Below, in pieces: positions 8,458 through 17,574 of a DNA stretch of 64,000 bases. The DNA is from Lysinibacillus telephonicus. GTDB taxonomy: Bacteria; Bacillota; Bacilli; Bacillales_A; Planococcaceae. The DNA lies in NCBI RefSeq assembly GCF_003966145.1, contig NZ_RXNR01000014.1, positions 1-64,000 on the forward strand, given 5' to 3'. Every line of letters begins with the position of its first letter. Position 1 is the first letter of the stretch. Position numbers and translations under genes: made by a program. Under the pieces are notes generated by a model. It was not told where the DNA came from. It searched no databases and saw only the letters and a list, made by a program, of their open reading frames with translations.

Positions 8458-9450
8458 ATGACAACTTGGCACAAATGGCGTACGATAATTCTACTTTTTC
8501 TCGGAAGCTTAGCTTCTATAATATTAGCAATTAGTTTAGGAGCTAAAGATATATCCTTTATGACAATGTGGACATCGATTTTTCATTTTGATGCTAATAA
8601 TAATCTGCACCAAATTATTTATGAAATTCGTTTACCTAGGGTTTTAGGTGCAGCATTTGTCGGGATGGCATTTGCAGTGGCTGGATCAATTATTCAGGCT
8701 GTAACACGTAATTCACTAGCTGATATTGGTATCTTAGGAATCAATGGTGGTGCTGTACTGTTTGTGACAATCTGTTTTGCGTTCTATCCTGCAATTTCAT
8801 ACGGATGGCTTACGTTCTTTTCTTTCGTTGGAGCAACTCTATCAACTATCCTTGTTTTTTCAATCGGTCTCGTAGCTCGTGGCAATTTATCCCCATTGAC
8901 TTTTACAATAGCCGGAGCAGTAATTGCTGCATTTTTGCATGCAATTAGTTCTGGTATTGCCATTTTTTTTGATTTAAATCGAGATTTGGCATTTTGGTAT
9001 GCAGGGGGTGTTGCAGGAGTTACATGGGGACAGCTTCCAATATTTATTACTATTGTTATAATAGCAGTTTTTGTTGCAATCTTACTGGGTAAGCAATTAA
9101 CCATTATTGGTGCAGGGCAAGAAATGGCATCAAGTTTAGGTATTAATATTAGGTTTTTATTATTTTCAAGTATGGGACTTGTAGTTTTGCTTGGTGGTGC
9201 CGGAGTTGCAGTTGCAGGATCAATTAGTTTTGTTGGTCTAATTATTCCTCATGTTGCACGTAAATTTGTTGGACATGATTATCGCTGGATTATCCCTGCA
9301 AGTGCTTTATTGGGGAGTACACTTGTAGTAATGGCTGATTTATTAGCCCGTATAATTTTTGCACCGAAAGAACTTGCATTAGGAATTTTAATTGCCTTTA
9401 TAGGTGTGCCATTCTTTCTAATTGTTGCAAAGAAAATGGAGGGAATTTAA
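8458..9450 (+). CDS. Iron-siderophore ABC transporter permease, FecCD family (first)
   Basis: The 330-residue protein has about nine or ten transmembrane helices and the FecCD signatures: RLPRVLGAAFVGMAFAVAGSIIQ near residues 59-81 and the coupling segment SISFVGLIIPHVAR near 257-270, which contacts the ATPase. It pairs with the next permease to form the channel for the ferric chelate. AAGAGGTGAA precedes the ATG, and the stop codon abuts the GTG of the second permease. Confidence 0.93.
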   Translation: MTTWHKWRTIILLFLGSLASIILAISLGAKDISFMTMWTSIFHFDANNNLHQIIYEIRLPRVLGAAFVGMAFAVAGSIIQAVTRNSLADIGILGINGGAVLFVTICFAFYPAISYGWLTFFSFVGATLSTILVFSIGLVARGNLSPLTFTIAGAVIAAFLHAISSGIAIFFDLNRDLAFWYAGGVAGVTWGQLPIFITIVIIAVFVAILLGKQLTIIGAGQEMASSLGINIRFLLFSSMGLVVLLGGAGVAVAGSISFVGLIIPHVARKFVGHDYRWIIPASALLGSTLVVMADLLARIIFAPKELALGILIAFIGVPFFLIVAKKMEGI

Positions 9451-10467
9451 GTGGCACCAAAGAGAAGAAACTCATTACTTTTATACATATTAGTCACTTT
9501 ATTATTGGTTTTTCTAACATTTCTCTTTTCAATCAACTTAGGAAGCTACCATCTTTCTTTATTAGAAGTGGCCAATACTTTAGTTGGTCATGGCAGCGAT
9601 AATAGTATACTCGTATTGTTTGAGTATCGATTGCCACGTATTTTAATAGCCTTAGTTGGTGGTGCTGGTATAGCAGTGGCTGGATCATTACTACAATCTT
9701 ATACTGGCAATCATTTAGCGGATACTGGCTTATTAGGTCTCCATGCAGGTGCTTCATTTGGGCTAATTATATTTATGAGCTTTTTTAGTCAATCCTTTTT
9801 ATATGCTGAAATGTTAATACCATTCTTTGCTTTTATCGGTGGTATTTTGGCTGCTATTTTGATTGTTTACTTAGCAAAGTCTAAAAATCGCACCATTAAT
9901 ACTAATAAATTGATTTTAATTGGTATTGCAGTATCAGCACTGTTTAATGCAATTACATTGTTTTTATCATTACGTTTAAGCGATGAAACTTATTCTTTCG
10001 CAGCTAGTTGGTTACTTGGAAACATTTGGGCTCGCGACTGGATTCATGTATCCATTATACTTCCATGGGTTGCTATATTTAGTTTGCTTGCATACCGTTT
10101 AGCGCACCCATTAAACCTTTTACAGGTTGGGGATGAATTTGCCCAAACAACTGGAATTAGCGTAAAGTACATAAAAAATAACGCTTTGCTATTAGCCGTT
10201 TTGCTTTCAAGCGGTTCGGTTGCCATGGTTGGTAATATTAGTTTTTTAGGTCTACTAGCTCCCCATTTGGCAAGACAATTAGTTGGTAGTGATTATCGCC
10301 TCACTCTCCCTTTATCTGCCATACTAGGATCAATTATTTTATTGCTATCCGATACAATTGGGCGTTCGTTATTTGAAGCAAATCCAATTCCAGCTGGTAT
10401 ATTTGTAGCCTTCATTGGAGGTCCTTATTTTATTTTTTTATTATTAAAAAACAATAGGAGTGTATAA
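9451..10467 (+). CDS. Iron-siderophore ABC transporter permease, FecCD family (second)
   Basis: The 338-residue paralogue of the preceding permease also carries RLPRILIALVGGAGIAVAGSLLQ and the ATPase-contact loop NISFLGLLAPHLAR. The GTG start directly follows the TAA of the first permease; its GGAGGG ribosome site lies inside that gene, so translation is probably coupled. A hetero-dimer of two FecCD permeases is the usual arrangement in Bacillus siderophore importers such as FhuBG and YfiZ-YfhA. Confidence 0.93.
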   Translation: MAPKRRNSLLLYILVTLLLVFLTFLFSINLGSYHLSLLEVANTLVGHGSDNSILVLFEYRLPRILIALVGGAGIAVAGSLLQSYTGNHLADTGLLGLHAGASFGLIIFMSFFSQSFLYAEMLIPFFAFIGGILAAILIVYLAKSKNRTINTNKLILIGIAVSALFNAITLFLSLRLSDETYSFAASWLLGNIWARDWIHVSIILPWVAIFSLLAYRLAHPLNLLQVGDEFAQTTGISVKYIKNNALLLAVLLSSGSVAMVGNISFLGLLAPHLARQLVGSDYRLTLPLSAILGSIILLLSDTIGRSLFEANPIPAGIFVAFIGGPYFIFLLLKNNRSV

Positions 10468-10471
10468 CAAT

Positions 10472-11386
10472 ATGAAAAAATGGTTCTTGCCTGCATCTTT
10501 TACTCTATTAGCAGTATTTTTAGGTGCTTGTGGAAATGAAACAACAACAAATGAAGTGACATCTGACAGTACAACAGAAGCAGCTACTGAACAACGTATA
10601 GCTTCCTTATCAATTCATTTAACAAATGATTTAATTGCATTGGATATTATTCCAGTCGGCTCCGTAGTTGGTGGCTCATTAGGCGATTTCCTGCCACAAT
10701 CCGCACCTTACTTAAAAGATGCTGTAAAATATGGCCCTGCAAAAGAAGTGGATATGGAAGCATTACTTGTTTCTAAGCCAGATGTAATTGTAGCAGATGA
10801 AGAATTTGCAACAGCAAATTTAGCTGACTATGAAGATATCGCACCCGTTCAATTATTTGATTTAGATGAAGGTACTTGGCGTGATCATTTAACATTACTC
10901 GGTCAAAATTTCAATAAAGAACAAAAGGCAGAACAATTTATTTCAGATTATGAGAAGAAAACAGAAGAAATAAAAGCAAAACTTGATGAACAGTTTGGTG
11001 AAAATGCTACAGCCATGGCGATCCGTGTAACTAATAAAGAATTACGAGTATTTTCAACTGCTCGTCCAATGGGACCGATTCTTTTTGAAGACTTAGATCT
11101 TGAACCGGCTAATGGTATCGTTGAATTGGGTACAGAAGAACCCTATCAAGTAATTTCAAAAGAAGTTATTGGTGATTTTGATGCTGATATAATTTTTGTT
11201 GTAGTAAATAACGATGAAGAAGCCCAAAAAGTATATGATCAACTAACGGCGTCATCAGTATGGCAATCCCTAGAAGCTGTGCAAAAAGACCAAATTTTTG
11301 TTGTTTCAGACCAACCTTGGTTAGATTATTCAGCTCTTGGAAATTCAATGGCAATAGATGAATTATCTAATCAATTAAAAGAATAA
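10472..11386 (+). CDS. Iron-siderophore substrate-binding lipoprotein
   Basis: The start is set at ATG 10472, where the product begins with a lipoprotein signal MKKWFLPASF...FLGAC (Cys20 as lipid anchor). A GTG at 10460 overlapping the GGAG would also give a readable frame. The mature part is a Periplasmic_BP_2 fold: RIASLSIHLTNDLIALDIIPVGSV is the opening lobe, and KEVDMEALLVSKPDVIVADE is the family's typical LE/SxxPDLI segment. It delivers the ferric chelate to the two permeases encoded upstream. The gene ends 57 bp before a strong terminator. Confidence 0.92.
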   Translation: MKKWFLPASFTLLAVFLGACGNETTTNEVTSDSTTEAATEQRIASLSIHLTNDLIALDIIPVGSVVGGSLGDFLPQSAPYLKDAVKYGPAKEVDMEALLVSKPDVIVADEEFATANLADYEDIAPVQLFDLDEGTWRDHLTLLGQNFNKEQKAEQFISDYEKKTEEIKAKLDEQFGENATAMAIRVTNKELRVFSTARPMGPILFEDLDLEPANGIVELGTEEPYQVISKEVIGDFDADIIFVVVNNDEEAQKVYDQLTASSVWQSLEAVQKDQIFVVSDQPWLDYSALGNSMAIDELSNQLKE

Positions 11387-11442
11387 AAATGTCATCTTCT
11401 ATTATCTCAATTCGACAATGAAGGGTCATAACCTATCTTTTA

Positions 11443-11484
11443 AAAATCCAATAAACATTGATACAGTAATGTTTATTGGATTTT
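11443..11484 (+). terminator. Intrinsic terminator of the siderophore operon
   Basis: A 17-bp perfect stem (11443-11459 with 11468-11484), with an 8-nt loop and A/T-rich flanks, ends the four-gene iron operon. The A and T ends could also work from the other strand. Confidence 0.85.
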
Positions 11485-11651
11485 CATATCATTTACACTA
11501 CTTTTAACACCTCACTTTATCCACTATACTTGCCCTTTAGTTTTTAATCGAAGTTGAACTAAAAAAACATCTATTAAATGCTTAAAAATATTTCATATAA
11601 ATTGATCAATAGATTTATTTCTTACTCATTTTTCAATTATTAGGGGAATGT

Positions 11652-11858
11652 CTATTTTTTAAATTCGTCTTCCAATTCCTTTTCAATTTCTTCATCACTA
11701 ATTGGAACTATTTTTTCTTTATCACCATACTTATTTATTATTATTTGACCAACCTCAGATTTATCAATTCCATCCTTTACTGCTGAAGAAATGACGAAAT
11801 ACAAAATTAGCAAACTAATAATCCACAAAAAAATACTTCCTAATACTGCAATGGTCAT
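11652..11858 (-). CDS. Small single-pass membrane protein, unknown
   Basis: The 68-residue product has one N-terminal hydrophobic helix (LGSIFLWIISLLILYFVISSAV) and a highly charged C-terminal half ending in EEIEKELEDEFKK. GGAGGAAAG lies just before the ATG. It follows the lipoprotein gene at 11888 by 29 bp, so the two may be co-transcribed. No family was recognised. Confidence 0.6.
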   Translation of the reverse strand: MTIAVLGSIFLWIISLLILYFVISSAVKDGIDKSEVGQIIINKYGDKEKIVPISDEEIEKELEDEFKK

Positions 11859-11887
11859 TTATCTTTCCTCCAAATGAATGTTACAAC

Positions 11888-12502
11888 CTAGTACTGTTTA
11901 TCCTCTTCTAGTTTAATTTTTAATAAACAAACAATGTTATGTTCATTGATTAGATCCTGTAGTTCTTGTTCGTTTTGATAATCATATCCTGTGCGAACTT
12001 CACTGCCTTTTGATTGTCGATACACTGCTAATAAGTAAGTTTTGCCATATTTTAATTCTAGTTTTTCGTCTCCAATTGCATAATCCCATGCTTCAAATGA
12101 ATCAGGAGATTTTAAATTTTCGATTATTTTTGGACCTGTGCTTACATTTGGTGCAGAAAGAAATATAGATCTTACTTCTTTATCAGGATTTATCATGCCA
12201 AATAAAAGATTTCCTTCATCTACTTTATTTATGCTTAACCCATATGATAATTGTTCAAGTGGCTCATCTACTTTTTTTCCATCCTCGTACTTTTCTATCC
12301 AAATATTGACCCATGTTTTGTCTGCTTCATTTAGCTTGAAATCAAAATCAAACAGCACTCCTAGATTTAAGTCTTCAAGCGTTTCCATATGTTCTGAATT
12401 GGAATTAACTTGAATAGTAGCGATACTGGAATTAGAGCAACCCGAAACCATAGTTACTAATAAAATGAATATTAAACTATAAGAAAAATAGTGTTTTTTC
12501 AA
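11888..12502 (-). CDS. Hypothetical secreted lipoprotein
   Basis: The 204-residue product starts at TTG after GGGGGAAG. It has a lipoprotein signal with lipobox VSGC (Cys22), then a soluble domain rich in beta-strand-like segments (GVLFDFDFKLNEADKTWVNI, KLELKYGKTYLLAVYR). It would be anchored on the outer face of the membrane. The domain is not recognised. A downstream single-pass membrane gene lies 29 bp away. Confidence 0.7.
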   Translation of the reverse strand: MKKHYFSYSLIFILLVTMVSGCSNSSIATIQVNSNSEHMETLEDLNLGVLFDFDFKLNEADKTWVNIWIEKYEDGKKVDEPLEQLSYGLSINKVDEGNLLFGMINPDKEVRSIFLSAPNVSTGPKIIENLKSPDSFEAWDYAIGDEKLELKYGKTYLLAVYRQSKGSEVRTGYDYQNEQELQDLINEHNIVCLLKIKLEEDKQY

Positions 12503-12910
12503 AAAGACTTCCCCCGGTCCTAAAGGTTCTATGTATATTTAATGCTATAGTAATTTTATCAATTAAAACCACAAATTGTAAAACATTTCCTATACATTAA
12601 CTCGATGATGCAAGTTACTCTTATAATCTTTATGTCCGTATAATTACCTGCACTATTTTGCCATTCTTAAAATGGACTACAATTGGAACTTATTTAATTT
12701 CTTATAATTGAATAATCTTAAAAGATAATTATTCAAAAAAGTGAAAGCTCACTAAATGATTCAATGAAAAGAGGATTAACGTTAAATGTACTCTGCCAAA
12801 ACTCTCTATCTAAATAACCAAAAATGGTAAATTTATCTCTATATTGTTAAGTTTTTGTTGTCAAATTATAATACTCTAGTAATATAAAATTAATAGAACT
12901 GGAGAATTAT
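12503..12910. other. Intergenic region with promoter for the surface-protein operon
   Basis: No coding frame is convincing here. Near the right end TTGTCA (12859-12864) followed by AT-rich sequence, including TATAAT and AATATAAAA, could serve as a sigma-A promoter. CTGGAG is the ribosome site of the gene at 12911. The rest shows no notable structure. Confidence 0.4.
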
Positions 12911-14308
12911 ATGAAAAAACTGGGTACATTTTTATTATCATTTTCATTGCTAATTGCCTTATTTCCGCAAATAACAATGGCTGCACAAGACACTAATTTT
13001 GAACAAGATTTAATAAACTACTTAGAACAAGTAAGCAATGAAAGAGGATTTGAAGTAACAAAAGAGGATATAGCATTGTCACTGTCCTATTATGAAGACA
13101 GTCTTGAAAACTATAATACTGTTGAAGAGTTGTCTCAATTTCTTGGTGAAATAATTAAAGCTGATTATAGTAACGTAGATTCCATTTACGAGCAATATGA
13201 ACTAACTGAAGAAAGTCTCGTTCAATTGTTAAAAGAAAATGGTGAACAACTAAGTGATTATATTTTCTTAGATGATCTCGATACAGCGGTTTACTTTTAT
13301 ACAGAAGATGGCACGTTTGAACGTGATCCGAATTTTGAACAAAATCTTATTGATTATTTAGCCGATGTTAGTGATCAAAGAGGATATAATGTGACAAGGG
13401 ATAATGTAGTAAATAGTCTTGCTATTTATGAGAGTAACCTAGAAGATTTTGAATCTGTGGAACAGCTAAGTGATTTCTTAGGCGAAGTCATCCAAGCTGA
13501 CTATAGTAATTTAGATTACTTTGTGGAAAATTATGGTTTAAGTCAACAAGAATTATTCAACTTATTAGAATCAAATGATGAAAACATCAACGATTATATA
13601 TATATTGATGACCTCGACAATACTGTTTGGAAATATGTTGGGAATGACCTGTCTGTCATGTTTGAATATCTAACTGAAGATCTACTTCCACTATTTCAAG
13701 AAATCGATTTGACGGATGAAGAGCTGAAACGATTTGAGAATCATCTAATATCCTTAGAAGATCATTTTTCTAATCCAGAAACACTCGAACTTCTTGAACA
13801 ATTAAACTATGAACTAATAGCTCTTGAAAGCGATATGAATAGCCAGCCAACTGTAGAGCAAATGGAAATGAGTTTGTCCATTCTTGAAAAAATCTTTTCA
13901 ATTCTTCAATTAAAGGCTTCCTATAGTTTAGTAAATGATGCTATTGAGACTCCTATCTCTTTAATGGACTTAATGAAAATGGAAGTATTAGAAGGTACTG
14001 ATTTGAAAGTAGCATTTTACAGTTCAGAAGGACAATTCTTGGGAGACCTTATAATTACGGAAGAATTTATTAATTCTGGACTGGTTACTGACTTAGGGGA
14101 ACAAATTGTGGACAGTGCCGTTGAACAACCACCTGTAGTACAACCTAAAAAACAAATTAATACTACTCAAACATTAGCGGAAGAGTATCACACCGTTAAA
14201 GGTGGAAAGCTTCCTAAAACAGCTTCTGATTATATACCGAATGCACTATTTGGTCTATTCATTGTAATGCTCGGAATTTTCATGTATGGAAAGGTTCGGA
14301 CTTCTTAA
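12911..14308 (+). CDS. Processed acidic surface protein with LPKTA sorting signal
   Basis: The 465-residue protein has a Sec signal peptide (residues 1 to about 25) and two tandem repeats of about 102 residues (29-130 and 141-242) that share NFEQxLIxYL, FLGEVIxADYSN and DDLD motifs. A helical region follows. The C-terminus is a sorting signal: LPKTA (434-438), a hydrophobic helix and KVRTS. Asp and Glu are strongly enriched. This matches the family I know as 'processed acidic surface protein', which pairs with a dedicated class D sortase; the sortase gene overlaps its 3' end by 23 bp. It is presumably anchored to peptidoglycan. The biological role is unknown. Confidence 0.85.
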   Translation: MKKLGTFLLSFSLLIALFPQITMAAQDTNFEQDLINYLEQVSNERGFEVTKEDIALSLSYYEDSLENYNTVEELSQFLGEIIKADYSNVDSIYEQYELTEESLVQLLKENGEQLSDYIFLDDLDTAVYFYTEDGTFERDPNFEQNLIDYLADVSDQRGYNVTRDNVVNSLAIYESNLEDFESVEQLSDFLGEVIQADYSNLDYFVENYGLSQQELFNLLESNDENINDYIYIDDLDNTVWKYVGNDLSVMFEYLTEDLLPLFQEIDLTDEELKRFENHLISLEDHFSNPETLELLEQLNYELIALESDMNSQPTVEQMEMSLSILEKIFSILQLKASYSLVNDAIETPISLMDLMKMEVLEGTDLKVAFYSSEGQFLGDLIITEEFINSGLVTDLGEQIVDSAVEQPPVVQPKKQINTTQTLAEEYHTVKGGKLPKTASDYIPNALFGLFIVMLGIFMYGKVRTS

Positions 14309-14942
14309 GTTGGAAGCCTTCAATAATAGGCAAAAGAACCATAAAAAACGATTAGTATTTGTTTTGTTTTCAATAGGTGTTATTATATTTGGCACGTGTT
14401 TTTCTACAGTCAATATTTATAAGTTTGTCAACGGGAACATTGTTGTTAAAACTGGTTCTCTTAGTGAGCAAGTAATAGATAAGAAACAGTCCAAAAACAA
14501 TGAACCCGGACAAGCGTTATATCCTACACGTCCAGAAATTGGAGAGGAAATTGGCGAGCTATATATTCCGAAATTAGATGCAAAACTCCCGATTTACCAC
14601 GGAACAAATGAAGATGAATTAGCAAGAGGAGTTGGGCATTTTGCTGAAAGTGTACTGCCTGGTGAAAATGACAATTCCGTTCTTTCAGGGCACCGAGATA
14701 CAGTTTTTCGAAAACTTGGTGAAATAGGTGAAGGAGATGAGTTAATTGTTCGAACTTCGGCTGGTGAGTTTAAATATATTGTCTACAAAGTACGAATTGT
14801 AGATGAAAATGATCGAACTGTCATCGTTCCAAAGCCAAGAGCAACACTAACCGTCACAACGTGTTATCCATTTGATGATTTCGCATCCGCCACTGAACGT
14901 TATATTTTAGTTGCTTATTTAGCTTCTGAAAAAGTAGGTTAA
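14286..14942 (+). CDS. Class D sortase dedicated to the upstream LPKTA protein
   Basis: The 218-residue protein has an N-terminal membrane anchor (about 23-48) and a sortase fold with the full catalytic set: H136 in LSGHRDT, C193 in TLTVTTCYPF and R205 in ATERYI. LYIPKLDAKLPIYHG is the usual first strand of class D enzymes. The ATG lies inside the end of the surface-protein gene, giving a 23-bp overlap, so translation is probably coupled. It should cleave LPKTA between Thr and Ala and join the substrate to lipid II. YhcS of Bacillus subtilis is the nearest named relative I can suggest. Confidence 0.88.
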   Translation: MERFGLLKLEAFNNRQKNHKKRLVFVLFSIGVIIFGTCFSTVNIYKFVNGNIVVKTGSLSEQVIDKKQSKNNEPGQALYPTRPEIGEEIGELYIPKLDAKLPIYHGTNEDELARGVGHFAESVLPGENDNSVLSGHRDTVFRKLGEIGEGDELIVRTSAGEFKYIVYKVRIVDENDRTVIVPKPRATLTVTTCYPFDDFASATERYILVAYLASEKVG

Positions 14943-15014
14943 CAAATAAATATTTTTTGCCTACCTTACATGTCGCAACTATATATGGCACGAAACGGTG
15001 GTCACAGTAACATA

Positions 15015-15040
15015 GGGGCCGTCTCCACTCTGACGGCCCC
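15015..15040. terminator. GC-rich hairpin between convergent genes
   Basis: GGGGCCGTC (15015-15023) pairs perfectly with GACGGCCCC (15032-15040) around an 8-nt loop. The plus-strand side continues CACTTTAATTTAT. It separates the sortase gene (plus) from the PanE-like gene (minus) and probably terminates the sortase transcript. Confidence 0.65.
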
Positions 15041-15070
15041 CACTTTAATTTATAGAAAGTCGAAGATCCC

Positions 15071-15994
15071 TTATCCCTTTGATAGCATCGTTTCATATAC
15101 CTTTAAATTTTGGTATATCGATTTTAACAATGGTGTTTCAACACTATATTCTGTAGCTAATTTTAGTAGGTACCCTTGTAGATGCTCCCCTTCGATTTGT
15201 AAACCTTTTTCCATATCCCGTTGCATTGAAGATTTCATATCATAGGAAAGACTATCCATCGTTTTCATATGTTCTTCCACGATATGGTCCACAACTGGCG
15301 CCCCATATGCCCGCATTATCTGTGCGATTTCTTCAAGCAATGATTTGATAAACTCTTGCCCCCCATCGGTTTCACGAATTGGTCCGATTGGAGCACGCAT
15401 CAGTGTCGTTACACCTGACATAGCCGCAATAAATAAGTATTTATGCCACATATCTTGCACAATATGGTCACTTAGAACAAAGCTTGCTTTTGTGCCACTG
15501 AATGTTTCTGCAATTCTCTCAACTCGGTCCGTCTTCGTCTGATTAAATTCACCAAATAGAAGTCGATGAGCTTTACTTGTTTGAACAATGTCCCCACCTT
15601 CATTTAGTGTTGTTTCTATAAAGCATAACCCTCCAATCACTCTATCCTGACCGAATTCCTGTTGTAATGGAGAAAGATGGGCTACACCATTTAATAATGG
15701 GATAATGACCGTTTTTTCACCTACAAATGGTTTCAAATCATTGATGGCTTCTTCTAAATGATATGCTTTTGTTGAAAATAACACGACATCAAATGAATCT
15801 GCATTATCTGTTTTTGTTATTAATTTAGGGGTACATGAGAAATCTCCATTTATACTATGGATATTTAACCCATTTTCCTCGATTTGTGTTTTGCGTCTAC
15901 TACGTACGAGAAACGTAACATCTTCCCCTTTTTCTACTAATCGTCCGCCAAAATAACCACCAATTCCTCCAGCCCCTAACACTAAAATACGCAT
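15071..15994 (-). CDS. Ketopantoate reductase (ApbA/PanE) family protein
   Basis: The 307-residue protein begins with an NADPH-binding Rossmann motif GAGGIGGYFGG (7-17). It has the family's FLVR strand and the central lysine motif VLFSTKAYHLEEA. The C-terminal helical domain contains SSMQRDMEKGLQIEGEHLQG, matching the conserved K/SSMxxDxxxGRxTExD motif. The family reduces 2-dehydropantoate to pantoate in pantothenate synthesis, but many Bacillales carry extra paralogues for other 2-oxo acids. The Gln-Ile-Glu-Gly variant at the end of that motif makes a paralogue plausible. AGGAGAG precedes the ATG. No pantothenate genes are adjacent. Confidence 0.82.
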   Translation of the reverse strand: MRILVLGAGGIGGYFGGRLVEKGEDVTFLVRSRRKTQIEENGLNIHSINGDFSCTPKLITKTDNADSFDVVLFSTKAYHLEEAINDLKPFVGEKTVIIPLLNGVAHLSPLQQEFGQDRVIGGLCFIETTLNEGGDIVQTSKAHRLLFGEFNQTKTDRVERIAETFSGTKASFVLSDHIVQDMWHKYLFIAAMSGVTTLMRAPIGPIRETDGGQEFIKSLLEEIAQIMRAYGAPVVDHIVEEHMKTMDSLSYDMKSSMQRDMEKGLQIEGEHLQGYLLKLATEYSVETPLLKSIYQNLKVYETMLSKG

Positions 15995-16424
15995 CTACAA
16001 CTCTCCTTCATCCTAATCAATTGATTATTTTCATTATATCTTATTTGATATTACTATTTACAATACCTTCCACAAGTTTACTATAGTTTTCTATGACAGA
16101 ATGTAGGAGTAGTTTGAGCCTCCTTCTTCGCTAAATCGGATCAACCGGATACTGATTACAAAGGGGTTGCCATAAGATATGGTATTTTTAACCTTTATAG
16201 CATTATCAAGAAGTTCAAGTTTTACTCTGCATTAAAGCGTATCAGCTGAACTCACCTCTTCCATTCCAGTCAACAAGTTTAGACTAAAGATAAAAAATCT
16301 GCACATTTTAAAAAAATGTGCAGATTTTTACTCACTTATTAATTCTCTGAAGCTAAACTTTTGGGTCTTCTTCTTATACTTTGATTAATTAAAACTAATT
16401 TTTAATATTTAACAAGTTGATATT
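15995..16424. other. Intergenic region without recognised gene
   Basis: Apart from the terminator at 16294-16331, nothing recognisable lies here. No frame of more than about 40 codons has a ribosome site. Confidence 0.4.
16294..16331 (-). terminator. Intrinsic terminator of the SSS transporter-M24 operon
   Basis: A stem of about 16 bp built on AAATCTGCACATTT and its complement closes on a short A-run loop. T-runs on both sides let it work in either direction. It lies about 95 bp past the stop of the M24-type gene. Confidence 0.75.
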
Positions 16425-17552
16425 TTAAAAAATTAAATCATTTAAGTCTCGTGGATAATCAGTGATTAGTAAATTTCCATCCTTTTTCAAGATAACGGTG
16501 TCAGAGTGTCTAAATCCACCCAATCCCGGGATATAAATTCCTGGTTCAATTGTATATGCCATACCTTCTTCAAGAACAAGGTCATTATCGTAAGAAAGAT
16601 ATGGCGGTTCATGAAGTGAAACACCAATCGCATGCCCCGTACGATGTATTGCATATTCTGCGTAGCCTTCTTCCCTTAAAATGTCCCTTGCAACAGCATC
16701 AACTTCTGATGCTTTTATACCCGGTTTAATAAAATCCAATGCAGCTTGCTGTGCTTTTTGCATAGCTAAAAATGCATGTGCTTGTTGTTTCGTAGGCTCT
16801 CCCATAATGACAGTCCGTTCTAATTCAGCCCGATAGCCATTTAACGAGACTTGTCTTGTGTGAATAATGACATCACCTTGCTTAATTTTACGCGTATTAG
16901 AATAAACATGTGGTAAAATACTGCGCTCAGGTCCAGAAGGAGTCATTACGAGTAAATCTAAAGTAGCATTTGGATAATTCTCTGATGCTATACGATAAAT
17001 AACTTGATTCCCAATGGCGTCTATTTCCAATTCTGTGGTACCAACCTTGCAGGCCTTCAGTGTTTCACTAACACCTAAATTAACAAGCTTTCCTGCCTCA
17101 ATCATTGCTGCTATTTCCTCATTATCTTTTATTGATCTCATTTTTTCTATCTGTCCACTTATATCTATTACCGTTGACTTAACATTTTTAATTTCATTAA
17201 TTATTTTCCCAGGTGTAAAATTCATGTCAACTCCAACTGCACTAACTTCTTGAGCTTTTAACTCCTTTTCCAATACTTCTAAATATGTTTTCGCTATGTT
17301 TGCTTTCTCAGGGTGTTCATAATATGGCAGAATTCTATCAACATTAGCATGTCCTTTGGCATGAGATTCTTCTAGTCCTGGTACTATTAAACTACATTGT
17401 TCAAGAGTAATTAAGCATATAATAGGTCTTGAATAGATTAAAGCACGAAAGCCCGTTAAATAAAATTGATAGTCAGGACTCATTACAATTGCAACTTGAA
17501 GATTATTCTCTGTCATAAATTCTCGAAGCTTTTTTACTCTTTGATTAGTCAT
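16425..17552 (-). CDS. M24-family (creatinase-like) hydrolase with altered metal ligands
   Basis: The start is placed at ATG 17552 (MTNQRVKK) because AGGAGAGG precedes it; an upstream frame has no ribosome site. The 375-residue protein has the two-domain creatinase/prolidase fold. The metallopeptidase ligands Asp-Asp-His-Glu-Glu are only partly kept: Thr232 stands for the first Asp, Glu243 for the second (AELERT instead of SDITRT), His307 and Glu336 are kept, and Ser350 replaces the last Glu. Creatinase, which needs no metal, has a similar NxFPMIFGYYTALERT stretch as I recall it. It is probably a small-molecule C-N hydrolase rather than an aminopeptidase. The SSS transporter gene lies 22 bp upstream and may bring its substrate. 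Confidence 0.75.
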   Translation of the reverse strand: MTNQRVKKLREFMTENNLQVAIVMSPDYQFYLTGFRALIYSRPIICLITLEQCSLIVPGLEESHAKGHANVDRILPYYEHPEKANIAKTYLEVLEKELKAQEVSAVGVDMNFTPGKIINEIKNVKSTVIDISGQIEKMRSIKDNEEIAAMIEAGKLVNLGVSETLKACKVGTTELEIDAIGNQVIYRIASENYPNATLDLLVMTPSGPERSILPHVYSNTRKIKQGDVIIHTRQVSLNGYRAELERTVIMGEPTKQQAHAFLAMQKAQQAALDFIKPGIKASEVDAVARDILREEGYAEYAIHRTGHAIGVSLHEPPYLSYDNDLVLEEGMAYTIEPGIYIPGLGGFRHSDTVILKKDGNLLITDYPRDLNDLIF

Positions 17553-17574
17553 TATACCTCTCCTTTTAATTGAT

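Noticed and set aside
8784-9104. 106-codon minus-strand frame opposite the first siderophore permease
   Set aside because: Shadow of a conserved membrane gene; no ribosome site.
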